NCBI GenBank assembly: GCA_964530325.1
Contig: CAZHAX010000028.1
Coordinates: forward strand, 1 to 31,058
DNA from: CAZHAX01 sp964530325
GTDB taxonomy: Bacteria; Chloroflexota; Anaerolineae; B4-G1
Length of the DNA: 31,058 nt
Direction: 5' to 3'
Made by a program: the position numbers and the translations under genes
The notes under the pieces: model-generated
What the model saw: only the letters and a program-made list of their open reading frames with translations
What the model was told of the DNA's origin: nothing
The model's database searches: none
Part shown: positions 14,011 through 22,181 of the stretch, piece after piece
Numbering within the stretch: position 1 is the stretch's first letter
Layout: each line of letters starts with the position of its first letter

Positions 14011-14946
14011 CTAGGCCTCGCCGCAGCGCTCCAGCAATCTGGCCCAGCTCCGGTCTACCTCGGCCTGGAACTCGTCGATCATGTGCCGGTTCTCCGGCCG
14101 GAACAGGTGGCGGAAGCGACCCTGCCGCTTGAGCCACTCCTCTATAGGCCGCTTGTCCTTCGGCTTGTAGCTCAGCCGCCATTCCCCGTCCACGACCTCG
14201 TAGAGGGGCCAGTAGCATGTATCGACGGCCAGCTGCGTGATCTCGATCGTTTCGTCCGTGCCGTGGCGCCAGCCGCGGTTGCAGGAGGCGATCACGTTCA
14301 TGAAAGCCGGCCCGCCGCAGCTCACCGCCGCCCGCGTCTTCTTCATCAGGTCACGCCACTGGCTCGGCGCCGCCTGTGCCACGTAGGGCATCCCGTGGGC
14401 GGCCATGATTGCCGTCAGGTCCTTCCGGAACTGCTGCTTGCCGGGAATGACACTTCCCACAGGCGACGTGGTCGTGTTGGCGCCATAGGGCGTGGCGCTC
14501 GAGCGCTGGATGCCCGTGTTCATGTAGGCCCCGTTGTCGTAGCAAACGTACAGGAACCGGTGCCCACGCTCGACCGCGCCGGACAATGACTGAAGGCCGA
14601 TGTCGTACGTACCGCCGTCACCGCCGAAGGCGATGAACTTGACGTTCTGCTCCTTGATCTTCCCCTGGCGCACCAGGCTGCGGTAGGCTGCCTCGACGCC
14701 GCTGATCGTCGCTGCGGCATTCTCGAAGGCGTTGTGAATCCAGGGCACCCGCCAGGCGGTGTAGGGGTAGATCGTCGTCCCCACCTCCAGACAGCCCGTG
14801 GCATTGGCCAGAACGACCGGCTCGTCGATCGCCGCCAGCATCTGCCGGACGATGATCGGAGCGCCGCACCCGGCACAGAGCCGGTGGCCAGGGCTGAGAC
14901 GATCCTCTTGCTTCGCCAGTTCTTTGGGAGTCAGCTTTGTCGCCAT
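14011..14946 (-). CDS. porB: Pyruvate:ferredoxin oxidoreductase, beta subunit
   Basis: 311 residues from ATG 14946, which has GAGGAG seven bases upstream; an in-frame GTG at 14964 overlaps porA and is less likely. The beta subunit binds thiamine diphosphate and one iron-sulfur cluster. The TPP-Mg motif runs from GDGGTYDIG to a downstream YDNGAYMNTG. Cluster cysteines are in LCAGCGAP near residue 25, with another in ATGC near residue 51 and a later CNRGW. The enzyme oxidises pyruvate with CoA to acetyl-CoA and CO2, reducing ferredoxin. It is the last gene of porGDAB. Related 2-oxoacid oxidoreductases share the fold, so pyruvate as substrate is probable rather than proven. Confidence 0.92.
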   Translation of the reverse strand: MATKLTPKELAKQEDRLSPGHRLCAGCGAPIIVRQMLAAIDEPVVLANATGCLEVGTTIYPYTAWRVPWIHNAFENAAATISGVEAAYRSLVRQGKIKEQNVKFIAFGGDGGTYDIGLQSLSGAVERGHRFLYVCYDNGAYMNTGIQRSSATPYGANTTTSPVGSVIPGKQQFRKDLTAIMAAHGMPYVAQAAPSQWRDLMKKTRAAVSCGGPAFMNVIASCNRGWRHGTDETIEITQLAVDTCYWPLYEVVDGEWRLSYKPKDKRPIEEWLKRQGRFRHLFRPENRHMIDEFQAEVDRSWARLLERCGEA

Positions 14947-14956
14947 TCTCAGCTCC

Positions 14957-16144
14957 TCACTCACGGACGCCCAGGTAGGTCACCGTCTGTTCGGCGCGCC
15001 CTGAGCTTGCGATCTCCAGCGCGTCGCGGAAGACCCCCTCGATCTCGCCGGTCAGGATGTCCCGGCCGCCCAGCCCGTAGACGTAGTCGACGACAGGCGC
15101 CTGCACGCCGTTGACGGCGAGCGCAGCGACGATCTCCAGGAAGAGCGGCCCGGCGTTGTCCATCGCGCCAAACGATGCGGAGCGGTCCATCACGGCCACG
15201 CTCTTGAGATGGCTCATGGCATCCGCCAACTCCTTCGCCGGGAACGGCCGGAAGACGCGCGGCTTGATCAACCCCACCTTCAGCCCCTCGTCTCGCAGGC
15301 CGTCGACAACCGTCTTCGCCGTGCCGGCCGTCGAGTTGGCCGCAACGATCGCCGTCTCGGCATCGTCGATCCGATAGGCCTCGAAGAGGCCGTAATCGCG
15401 CTTGAATTTCTTGTTGAACTCCTTGGCCACGTCCAGGATCACCGCCTGGGATTTCTCCATTGCGTCGACCTGCTGCCGCTTGTGCTCGAAGTAGTAATCG
15501 TAGAAATCGAGCGGCCCGAAAGTCTTAGGGTTCTCCAGGTCGAGGAGCGGCCACTGCGCAGAGTACTGGCCGACGAACGACTTGACGTCCTTATCGTCGT
15601 ATATCTCCACCCTCTCCATCCCGTGGCTGGTGATGAAGCCGTCCTGACAGATAGCCACCGGGAGCAGCACGTTCTCGTGCTCGGCGATGCGAACCGCCTG
15701 GATGATATTGTCGTACGCCTCCTGGCCGTTCTCCGAGAACATCATGATCCAGCCACTATCGCGTATGCCCATGGCGTCCGAGTGGTCGGTGTGGATGTTG
15801 ATCGGGCCCGAGAGCGCCCTGTTCACCAGGCTCATCACTATGGGACAGCGGTTCGAGGCGGCGATGTAGACGATCTCCCACATCAGAGCCAGGCCGTTGG
15901 CCGCCGTGGCGGTCATGACCCGGGCGCCGGCCGTCGAGGCGCCCACGCAGGCGCTCATCGCGCTGTGCTCACTCTCTACGGTGACGAACTCGGTGTCGAC
16001 CAGGCCGTCGGCGACGAAGTCGGCAAACTTCTGCACGGTCGACGTCTGCGGGGTGATCGGATAGGCGGCGATCACGTCTGGGTTGATCTGGCGCATCGCC
16101 GTGGCGACGGCCTCGTTTCCGGACAGCGCTTCAAACGTGCTCAT
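14957..16144 (-). CDS. porA: Pyruvate:ferredoxin oxidoreductase, alpha subunit
   Basis: 395 residues, ATG with GAGGAG about eight bases upstream, inside the end of porD. The N-terminal half carries the pyrimidine-binding domain with NEAVATAMRQINPDVIAAYPITPQT and the conserved VESEHSAMSACVGAS. The CoA-facing C-terminal domain starts near residue 265 (ETAIVAANSTAGTAK) and contains LIKPRVFRPFP. No linker, frameshift or missing motif is seen, and the length is typical of a separate alpha subunit. It is four bases downstream of porD and ten bases upstream of porB. Confidence 0.93.
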   Translation of the reverse strand: MSTFEALSGNEAVATAMRQINPDVIAAYPITPQTSTVQKFADFVADGLVDTEFVTVESEHSAMSACVGASTAGARVMTATAANGLALMWEIVYIAASNRCPIVMSLVNRALSGPINIHTDHSDAMGIRDSGWIMMFSENGQEAYDNIIQAVRIAEHENVLLPVAICQDGFITSHGMERVEIYDDKDVKSFVGQYSAQWPLLDLENPKTFGPLDFYDYYFEHKRQQVDAMEKSQAVILDVAKEFNKKFKRDYGLFEAYRIDDAETAIVAANSTAGTAKTVVDGLRDEGLKVGLIKPRVFRPFPAKELADAMSHLKSVAVMDRSASFGAMDNAGPLFLEIVAALAVNGVQAPVVDYVYGLGGRDILTGEIEGVFRDALEIASSGRAEQTVTYLGVRE

Positions 16145-16148
16145 CTTC

Positions 16149-16499
16149 TCACTCCTCGATCGACCCTTCTTCGACCATGCGGATGCACAGCCGCTCGTCG
16201 CCGCGCTCCAGCTTCTCCCCGGCCTCCTTGATCACCTTGGTATTGACCGGGCAGACGCTGGCGCAGATACCGCAGCCCTTGCAGTGATCCAGGTCGAAGC
16301 CGGTCATCTTCTCGTTCTCAGCGTCGACGCGGATGCTCGAGTCCGGGCAGAAGAGCCAGCACTGGAAGCAGTGAATACAGTCCGCCTGGCCGAAGACGGG
16401 CCGGAACGCCCTCCAGCCTCCAGTCTCATATTCCTCGGCGTTACCTGCCTCCAGGATCATCCCGGCGATAGGTATGTCCTTCCATCCCTTCTGTTCCAT
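16149..16499 (-). CDS. porD: Pyruvate:ferredoxin oxidoreductase, delta (ferredoxin-like) subunit
   Basis: 116 residues from ATG 16499 (MEQKGWKD), which has GGGGAG upstream; the frame extends further upstream into porG and that part is not real. Two [4Fe-4S] motifs are complete: CIHCFQCWLFCP and CKGCGICASVCP. This subunit passes electrons from the TPP/cluster core in the beta subunit to external ferredoxin. The N-terminal GWRAFRPVF segment is typical of delta subunits. It lies ten bases after porG. Confidence 0.93.
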   Translation of the reverse strand: MEQKGWKDIPIAGMILEAGNAEEYETGGWRAFRPVFGQADCIHCFQCWLFCPDSSIRVDAENEKMTGFDLDHCKGCGICASVCPVNTKVIKEAGEKLERGDERLCIRMVEEGSIEE

Positions 16500-16509
16500 T
16501 GCCACTCCC

Positions 16510-17082
16510 CTACCCTTCTTGTACTTCCTCGGCCGCGCGCTTGAGCGCCCGGACGTTAGACTCGACCGCCTCTGCTGATATCTTCTTGCCGAACCAGGCA
16601 CGCAGCTGCTCTGCCAGATCCTCTATCTTGAACAGGCCTGTGGCCCTGGCGAAGGCTCCCAGCATCGGCGTGTTCGTGATCTCCCGACCCATCTCCTCGA
16701 TGGCGATGTGGCTGGCATCGACCACGAACACCTTACCGGTCTTGAATCCGGTCAGCTTGCGCACTTCCGCCGGGCTGCCCGACGTGTTTACCAGCAGCGT
16801 TCCCTCAGGCTTAAGCCCGTCGGCTACGCCAACGCTGCCCAGCAGCGTCGGATCGAGCACCAGCACCACGTCCGGTTCCTCGATCTGGGAATGGATGTTG
16901 ATCGGCTTGGGGCTCAGGCGGGTGAAAGCCCGGATCGGCGCACCCATGCGCTCCGGGCCATAGTCCGGGAAGGCCTGGAAGTACTGGCCGGTGCCCATCG
17001 CCGTCTCCGCCAACAGCTTGCCGGCCGTGACCACACCCTGCCCGCCTCGGCCGTGCCAGCGGATCTCAATCAGGTCAGCCAT
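16510..17082 (-). CDS. porG: Pyruvate:ferredoxin oxidoreductase, gamma subunit
   Basis: 190 residues from ATG 17082 (MADLIEIRWHGRGGQG), with AAAGGAG seven bases upstream; the longer reading frame to 17160 has no such signal. The N-terminal RWHGRGGQGVVTAG and the following YFQAFPDYGPERMGAPI are diagnostic of the gamma domain, which helps bind CoA. It is the first gene of porGDAB. No clear promoter was found; GATAAT at 17150-17155 lacks a good partner. A GGAGCC/GGCTCC hairpin (17126-17141) lies in the leader. Confidence 0.92.
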   Translation of the reverse strand: MADLIEIRWHGRGGQGVVTAGKLLAETAMGTGQYFQAFPDYGPERMGAPIRAFTRLSPKPINIHSQIEEPDVVLVLDPTLLGSVGVADGLKPEGTLLVNTSGSPAEVRKLTGFKTGKVFVVDASHIAIEEMGREITNTPMLGAFARATGLFKIEDLAEQLRAWFGKKISAEAVESNVRALKRAAEEVQEG

Positions 17083-17125
17083 TACGCTTCTCCTTTGCCA
17101 TCGAACGGTGACTAACGCGAAAGCA

Positions 17126-17141
17126 GGAGCCACAAGGCTCC
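17126..17141 (-). other. Small hairpin in the por leader
   Basis: GGAGCC, loop ACAA, GGCTCC, about 45 bases before porG. It could stabilise the mRNA 5' end; nothing ties it to a known regulator. The rest of the 210-bp gap between the IMPase gene and porG shows no gene. Confidence 0.3.
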
Positions 17142-17291
17142 AGGTGCCTATTATCCACAAACTCGGGATTTTCGCCAGTCGAAAGCACCTTGAGCTCCGC
17201 CGCAGCCCCCGTGTTGGACCGTGCCTTTGGCCGCCCGCTCAGTCCCCGTTCGCCCCTGGGGCGATTCGGTCACTGCCCGCACCCCTTCTCG

Positions 17292-18092
17292 TCACCCGGT
17301 CTCTGCCTGGCTGATCGCGCGCAGCATCTCGCTGTGGATCAAGCCGTTCGAAGCGACGACGAAGTCCCCGGAGACGCAGTCGAGCTCACCTCTCTGGTCG
17401 GTGGCCAGCCCGCCGGCCTCGCGCACCAGGAGAACGCCTGCCGCCACGTCCCAGGGACTGAGCCGAATCTCCCAGAAGCCGTCCAGACGGCCGCAGGCCA
17501 CGTAGGAGAGATCGAGGACGGCGGCTCCCGCCCGCCGCACGCCCTGGCTACGGCGCAGGAAATAGCCGAGGCGCTCGACGTTGTTGTCGGCAGCCGTCGT
17601 CCGGTCATAAGGAAAGCCTGTGGCCAGGAACGCTCCGGCCAGCTGGCCGACGCGAGAGACGCTGATTGGATCGCCGTTCAGCGTGGCTCCCCCGCCCATC
17701 CGGGCGGAGAACGTCTCCTCGCGCAGCGGATCGTAGACCACGCCAGCAACGGGGACACCCTCGTCGACCATCGCCAGTGAGATGCCGACGTGAGGGAAGC
17801 CGTGGGCCAGGTTGTTCGTGCCGTCGAGGGGATCGATCATCCAGATGGGGGCCCCGGGCGCGCGCCACTCGTCGCCTCCCCCCTCCTCGGCCAGAACGCG
17901 GTGGTCTGGGAATGCCTCCCTGATCCGGCCGACGATCAGCTTCTCCGCATCCAGATCGATCTTGGTGACCGGGTTGACCGGCCCCTTCCAGTCGACCTCG
18001 ACAATGGCAGTGCGCGGGAAGACCTCCCGCACCATCCGGCCAGCCTCCTGGGCGATCTCCGTCGCCTTCTCCAGGATCGAGTCGTGGTCCAA
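17292..18092 (-). CDS. Inositol-1-monophosphatase family enzyme
   Basis: 266 residues from a TTG start that has GAGGAA about five bases upstream. Members remove phosphate from inositol phosphate or related small molecules with two or three Mg ions. All metal ligands are visible: Glu70 in LAEEGGG, Asp87 and Asp90 in WMIDPLDGTNN, and Asp215 in SPWDVAAG. The substrate cannot be read from the sequence; inositol phosphate, fructose bisphosphate and PAP phosphatases share this fold. It has its own promoter (18137-18165), divergent from the PBP gene, and precedes the por operon on the same strand with a gap of about 210 bp. Confidence 0.9.
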   Translation of the reverse strand: MDHDSILEKATEIAQEAGRMVREVFPRTAIVEVDWKGPVNPVTKIDLDAEKLIVGRIREAFPDHRVLAEEGGGDEWRAPGAPIWMIDPLDGTNNLAHGFPHVGISLAMVDEGVPVAGVVYDPLREETFSARMGGGATLNGDPISVSRVGQLAGAFLATGFPYDRTTAADNNVERLGYFLRRSQGVRRAGAAVLDLSYVACGRLDGFWEIRLSPWDVAAGVLLVREAGGLATDQRGELDCVSGDFVVASNGLIHSEMLRAISQAETG

Positions 18093-18136
18093 GCTATTCC
18101 TCGCAGTCCGTAGCGGTCCGGTCCGGCGCCAAGCGC

Positions 18137-18165
18137 ATTCTAGCGGAAAGCGGAAGCCAAGTCAA
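18137..18165 (-). promoter_or_regulatory. Promoter of the IMPase-family gene
   Basis: On the minus strand TTGACT (18165-18160), 17-bp spacer, TAGAAT (18142-18137). The start near 18130 gives a leader of about 38 nt. Confidence 0.65.
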
Positions 18166-18314
18166 ACGCAGGGAAGAACCCCGCCTTCCACCGCATGGGG
18201 AACCCGCCGGGCAGGAATGGCGTCCTTATTGGAGGGAGAGCATTACTGGAGGGGAACGGACTCGTTCCTTTGGAGGGGACGGATCTCCAGGGGATTCGCA
18301 CGGGACCAGCGATC

Positions 18315-18342
18315 TTGCTGCTTCTCGCAATAGTGCTACAAT
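18315..18342 (+). promoter_or_regulatory. Probable promoter of the PBP gene
   Basis: TTGCTG (18315-18320), 16-bp spacer, TACAAT (18337-18342). The start would be near 18349, only about eight bases before ATG 18357 and at the edge of its GGAGG. Confidence 0.5.
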
Positions 18343-18356
18343 CGCCCGGAGGCCAG

Positions 18357-21185
18357 ATGACCAAGACAAGTAGAGCAGGCTCTGCCCAAGCCGGCTCCCG
18401 TCCCACTCGAAAGCCGCAGTCGGACGACGTAGAGACAGCCGAGCTGCCCGGCGAGATCGGGGAGCCCACCATCCGGGCCGAGCGGGTGCCGACCGGAGCC
18501 ACGCCCACGGCCCGCATGCCGCGCACCGTGCCGCCGCCGCTGCGTCCCGGTTACGTGGCCCCCGGTCGGAAGCCGCCGGGGTCGCAGCGACCCGGTTCAG
18601 GCAAGAGGCCCCGCCGGCCGCGCCAGCCGTGGCAGCGCCGCCTGGCCTCCGCGCTGTTCGCCATCGTCGCCGTCGTCGTGCTCGTCTTCTTCCTGGCCGC
18701 GTCCGGCTCGGTGGTGGCCTATGTCTATATCGCCAGCCAGCTGCCTTCCCCTTCCGAGCTCAGAACGCGGGCCAATCCCTTCGTCAGCAGTAAGATCCTG
18801 GACCGGGAGGGCAATCTCCTGTACGAGGTCACAGACCCGCAGGGCGGCCGGCGCACCTGGGTCGATCTGGAAGAGATCTCCCCTTACTTGATCCAGGCCA
18901 CCATCGCCACCGAGGACCGCAACTTCTATGCCCGGATACACCGGGGCATCGACCCCATAGCCATCCTGCGCGCCGTCTACTACAACGTGACCGAGCAGCG
19001 CATCGTATCCGGGGCGAGCACCATCCCTCAGCAGCTGGCCCGCCTCGTCCTGCTCACGCCCGAGGAGCGGGTCGACGTATCGACGTGGCGCAAGATCAAG
19101 GAGGCCGTCCTGGCCGCCGAGCTCGCCCGCACCTACACCAAGGACGAGATGCTGGAGATCTACCTGAACGAGATCTACTATGGAGGTCTCGCCTACGGCA
19201 TCCAGGCCGCTTCCGAGACCTTCTTCGAACAGGACGCGGGCAAACTGACAATAGCGCAGGCCTCCTTCCTGGCCGGTCTGCCGCAGCTCCCTTCGCTCTA
19301 CGATCCCTTCGTCTCCGGCCCTGAGTCCGCCCTTGCCCGCCAGCTCGACGTGCTGGGCTTGATGGTCGAGGATGAGTACATCACGCAGGCAGAGGCGGAC
19401 GAGGCGGCCGCGGAGATGGCTAGCTACAGCTTCGAGGCACCGGACCCGGGGCTGGCCACAGCTCCTCACTTCGTCTTCTTCGTCCGTCAGACGTTGGAGA
19501 GCGATCCTGAGTTCGGGCCGGAGGCGCTCTACCGGAACGAGGAGGGTCGCAGCCTCCGTATCTACACAACGCTCGATCCGCAGCTCCAGGCCCTGGCCGA
19601 GGAGGCCGTGCGCGAGGGCGTGGCCAATCTGGCGGACCGGGATGCGACGAACGGGGCGCTGGTGGCCATCGACCCCTCCAATGGGCACATCCTGGCCATG
19701 GTCGGATCGGCCGACTACGATAACGAGGAGATCGACGGCCAGGTCAACGTCGCCACCCGCTGCCGGCAGCCCGGCTCTTCGATCAAGCCGCTCACGTACG
19801 TGGCGGCGCTCGAGCTCGGCTGGACGCCCTCAACGCTGATCTGGGACGTGGAGACGGAGTTCCCGGACGCAGCGAACCCGCCGTACGTCCCGGTCAACTA
19901 CGATGGCAGATACCGTGGGCCCATGCTGCTTCGTGACGCGCTGGCCAATTCACTCAACGTGCCCGCAGTACACACGCTCGAGTTCGTGGGAGTCGATGGC
20001 CTGCTCGAGATGGCCACTCGACTGGGCGTCCGCTCGCTGGCCAACCCCAGTGAGAACTGCCCTGAGTACCCGTCCGACTACGTGCCAGCCTACGGCCTAT
20101 CCCTCACCCTCGGCGGGGGCGAGGTGAAGCTCGTGGAGATGGCCGGCGCCTACGCCGTCTTCGCCAACGGCGGGTTGTACATGGAGCCCAGCCCCATCCT
20201 GCGCATCGAAGACAGCGAAGGGCAGGTGCTGCGCGACAACTCCGCTCCGGCCGGCGAGCGGGTCCTCTCCGCGCAGCACGCCTATCTGATGACCAACATC
20301 CTTTCCGATACTAAGGCCCGCTGCCAGACGTTCCGCTGCCCCAGCCTGCTGGAACTGAGCGGCCGGCCGGCGGGCGCCAAGACGGGCACGACGGACGACT
20401 ACAGGGACGGGTGGACGATCGGCTACACACCCGATCTGGTCACCGGCGTTTGGATCGGCAACTCGGACAACTCGCCCATGGATAGACTGCCGGGGTCGGC
20501 CGGGGCTGGGCCCATCTGGCACGAGTTCATGGAGGCGGCCCACGAGGGACTGCCGGTGCGCGACTTCGAGCGTCCCCGGGGCATTGTAGAGAGGGAGATC
20601 TGCGCCGACTGCGGCACGCTGCCGACCAGCTACTGCACGCGCCGCAAGACGGAGATCTTCGCCGAGGACCAGCCGCCTCTCGACGAGAGCCACTGCTGGT
20701 ACCGGCTGGTGACGATCGATGCGTTGAGCGGGCTGCTGGCGAACGAATCGTGCCCAGGCAGCACCTACCAGAGCCTGATGGTGGCCATCGACGAGGAAGA
20801 GGGATGGCTGTGGGCTCAAAGCCACCTCGATCTCTTCGGAGGGCTGCAGCTGGCCCCCTTCCACCACTGCGACGAGACACCCACCGGGTACGGCGTCTCC
20901 ATCAGCCAGCCCGGATCCGGCAGCACCGTCAACGGTACGGTGCAGGTCATCGGCACGGTGATGATCCCCTCGTTCCACCACTACGACGTGATGTACGGCG
21001 CCGGCGCCGAGCCGTCCGAGTGGCGCTGGCTCAGCGGCCCGCACCTGGCTCCCGTCCAGGAGGGCGTACTGACTGAGTGGCACGTTTCCCACTTCGAGCC
21101 GGGAACGTACTCGCTGCTGGTGATTGCCCACGACACGGCCTCCCGCCAGTTCCAGGCCCGCGTCCAGGTCGTGGTCGGGCCGTAG
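18357..21185 (+). CDS. Class A penicillin-binding protein (PBP1A-like)
   Basis: 942 residues from ATG 18357, which has GGAGG four to five bases upstream. It polymerises glycan strands and cross-links peptides outside the membrane. Residues 1-95 are a long basic, Pro-rich cytosolic tail; the TM helix is about 97-125. The glycosyltransferase domain shows its catalytic Glu in EDRNF (186-190) and GASTIPQQLAR (219-229). The transpeptidase domain has all three motifs: SSIK (474-477), SLN (532-534) and KTGT (675-678). After about residue 745 there is an unusual C-terminal extension with many Cys (CADCGTLPTSYC and later pairs) and a final Ig-like beta domain (about 845-942) that may bind the wall. 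It is monocistronic, ending in a strong terminator. Confidence 0.95.
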   Translation: MTKTSRAGSAQAGSRPTRKPQSDDVETAELPGEIGEPTIRAERVPTGATPTARMPRTVPPPLRPGYVAPGRKPPGSQRPGSGKRPRRPRQPWQRRLASALFAIVAVVVLVFFLAASGSVVAYVYIASQLPSPSELRTRANPFVSSKILDREGNLLYEVTDPQGGRRTWVDLEEISPYLIQATIATEDRNFYARIHRGIDPIAILRAVYYNVTEQRIVSGASTIPQQLARLVLLTPEERVDVSTWRKIKEAVLAAELARTYTKDEMLEIYLNEIYYGGLAYGIQAASETFFEQDAGKLTIAQASFLAGLPQLPSLYDPFVSGPESALARQLDVLGLMVEDEYITQAEADEAAAEMASYSFEAPDPGLATAPHFVFFVRQTLESDPEFGPEALYRNEEGRSLRIYTTLDPQLQALAEEAVREGVANLADRDATNGALVAIDPSNGHILAMVGSADYDNEEIDGQVNVATRCRQPGSSIKPLTYVAALELGWTPSTLIWDVETEFPDAANPPYVPVNYDGRYRGPMLLRDALANSLNVPAVHTLEFVGVDGLLEMATRLGVRSLANPSENCPEYPSDYVPAYGLSLTLGGGEVKLVEMAGAYAVFANGGLYMEPSPILRIEDSEGQVLRDNSAPAGERVLSAQHAYLMTNILSDTKARCQTFRCPSLLELSGRPAGAKTGTTDDYRDGWTIGYTPDLVTGVWIGNSDNSPMDRLPGSAGAGPIWHEFMEAAHEGLPVRDFERPRGIVEREICADCGTLPTSYCTRRKTEIFAEDQPPLDESHCWYRLVTIDALSGLLANESCPGSTYQSLMVAIDEEEGWLWAQSHLDLFGGLQLAPFHHCDETPTGYGVSISQPGSGSTVNGTVQVIGTVMIPSFHHYDVMYGAGAEPSEWRWLSGPHLAPVQEGVLTEWHVSHFEPGTYSLLVIAHDTASRQFQARVQVVVGP

Positions 21186-21208
21186 CGGCCCGCGTGCAGG
21201 GACGAAGA

Positions 21209-21242
21209 AAAGAGCCCCTGTCCGGCGGGACAGGGGCTCTTT
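21209..21242. terminator. Bidirectional terminator between the PBP and V4R genes
   Basis: A perfect 15-bp stem, AAAGAGCCCCTGTCC (21209-21223), loop GGCG, GGACAGGGGCTCTTT (21228-21242). A run on one side and T run on the other let it serve both convergent genes. Confidence 0.85.
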
Positions 21243-21265
21243 GATTTGCTGGCGATGGCCCGCGG

Positions 21266-21913
21266 CTATTCGCCGGTTTCACCTGCGGTGGCGGCCTCGA
21301 CCAGGTGGCGGCAGGCACTGCCCCCCATTGCCCGGCACTCGATCTCGCGCACGGAGTACTCCTTCCCCGTGGCCCATTTCACCGCCTCCTTGAGGGACCC
21401 GTCCAGGAGGTGGCAGACAGGCTCATCCGCCTGGCGCCCATAGCAGATGGCGCAGTAGTGATCGACGAAGACGAATCCCTCGGGTGTCTCCTCCACCTCG
21501 AGGACGCTCTCTTCATTCACCTCCATCAGCGCCTTCGCCATCTGGCTGAGGATGAACTTGACGCGCGTCTTTTCCGGCATCACCTTGAGCGCCACTCCGG
21601 CCAGGCCCATCAGCGCGGCCTGCTCTTCCACGCCGTAGCGGAAGGAGACGCGGCCGATCCGCTCCAGCATCCCTCGCCCGGCCCGGCCGTAGAACTCCTG
21701 TATCGCCGCGTTGAGCGCGCTGTACTCTGCCGCCTTGACGCCCAGCTCGACGTTGTCCGGAGGCAGCTCGTCCGCGTACCTCTCCAGCCCGGCCTGCAGC
21801 AGGACGATCCTCAATCCTCGTTCGCCCATAACCTCGCCGACCGCCTCGAGCGCCTGGCGCATGAGTGCGTTGGTGAACAGCCACTTTGTTGGTTCTCGAT
21901 GCTCGGGCGTCAT
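21266..21913 (-). CDS. V4R-domain (4-vinyl reductase-like) sensor protein
   Basis: 215 residues, ATG with GAGGAGGGA about five bases upstream. The C-terminal half matches the V4R small-molecule-binding fold: VDHYCAICYG, a helix with LLDGSLKEAVKWATG, then the hallmark ECRAMGGSACRH with its two Cys flanking a Gly pair. The Cys residues (three clusters) could hold a metal or heme-like ligand. The N-terminal 100 residues are helical and may dimerise. No DNA-binding or output domain is obvious, so it may act with a partner. V4R domains are known from sensors of hydrocarbons and from chlorophyll reductase. Its promoter lies back to back with that of recA. Confidence 0.8.
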   Translation of the reverse strand: MTPEHREPTKWLFTNALMRQALEAVGEVMGERGLRIVLLQAGLERYADELPPDNVELGVKAAEYSALNAAIQEFYGRAGRGMLERIGRVSFRYGVEEQAALMGLAGVALKVMPEKTRVKFILSQMAKALMEVNEESVLEVEETPEGFVFVDHYCAICYGRQADEPVCHLLDGSLKEAVKWATGKEYSVREIECRAMGGSACRHLVEAATAGETGE

Positions 21914-21991
21914 TCGTCCCTCCTCATGTAGGAGCGGCCCGGCGCCTGGCGCGGCGGCAGGCCGGTCACGGCTCAGCGCGAGATCGCCACC

Positions 21992-22020
21992 ACTCTATCA
22001 CACTCTCTGCGGCAGGTCAA
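21992..22020 (-). promoter_or_regulatory. Promoter of the V4R gene
   Basis: On the minus strand TTGACC (22020-22015), 17-bp spacer, TAGAGT (21997-21992). Its -35 box is six bases from the -35 box of the recA promoter. Confidence 0.55.
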
Positions 22021-22026
22021 GCCGAT

Positions 22027-22055
22027 TTGCGATTTGGTCTGGTATGGTGTACACT
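22027..22055 (+). promoter_or_regulatory. Probable recA promoter
   Basis: TTGCGA (22027-22032), 17-bp spacer, TACACT (22050-22055). The start near 22062 leaves a leader of about 112 nt. I looked for SOS boxes of the GAAC-N4-GTTC and CTGT-N8-ACAG types and found none here. Confidence 0.5.
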
Positions 22056-22106
22056 GTGACGAGCAGTCAGGATAGAGACCGTGCGAGGCGGGGCCCGGCG
22101 GAGCCG

Positions 22107-22181
22107 ATGGACAGAGACCCGCGGGGCGGCCGGCTCGCACCAGAAGTAGTGGCACTGGCACGGAGCCTGAAGAATGGCTGA
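22107..22181 (+). CDS. Possible 24-aa leader peptide overlapping the recA start
   Basis: ATG 22107 opens a frame of 24 codons whose TGA overlaps the first codons of recA. It is in the predicted leader, after a GGAG only a few bases upstream, so the spacing is poor. It may couple recA translation, but it may equally be chance in GC-rich DNA. Confidence 0.2.
   Translation: MDRDPRGGRLAPEVVALARSLKNG

Noticed and set aside
15209..16231. A 340-codon plus-strand open frame
   Set aside because: It lies opposite porA and part of porD, whose products match their families over full length.
17251..17263. CGCCCC/GGGGCG palindrome between the IMPase-family gene and porG
   Set aside because: The centre is one base, so a stable hairpin is short; no T-tract follows, and nothing else marks it as a terminator or operator.
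21931..22173. A canonical SOS (LexA) box before recA
   Set aside because: Neither GAAC-N4-GTTC nor CTGT-N8-ACAG could be found; a lineage-specific box cannot be excluded.
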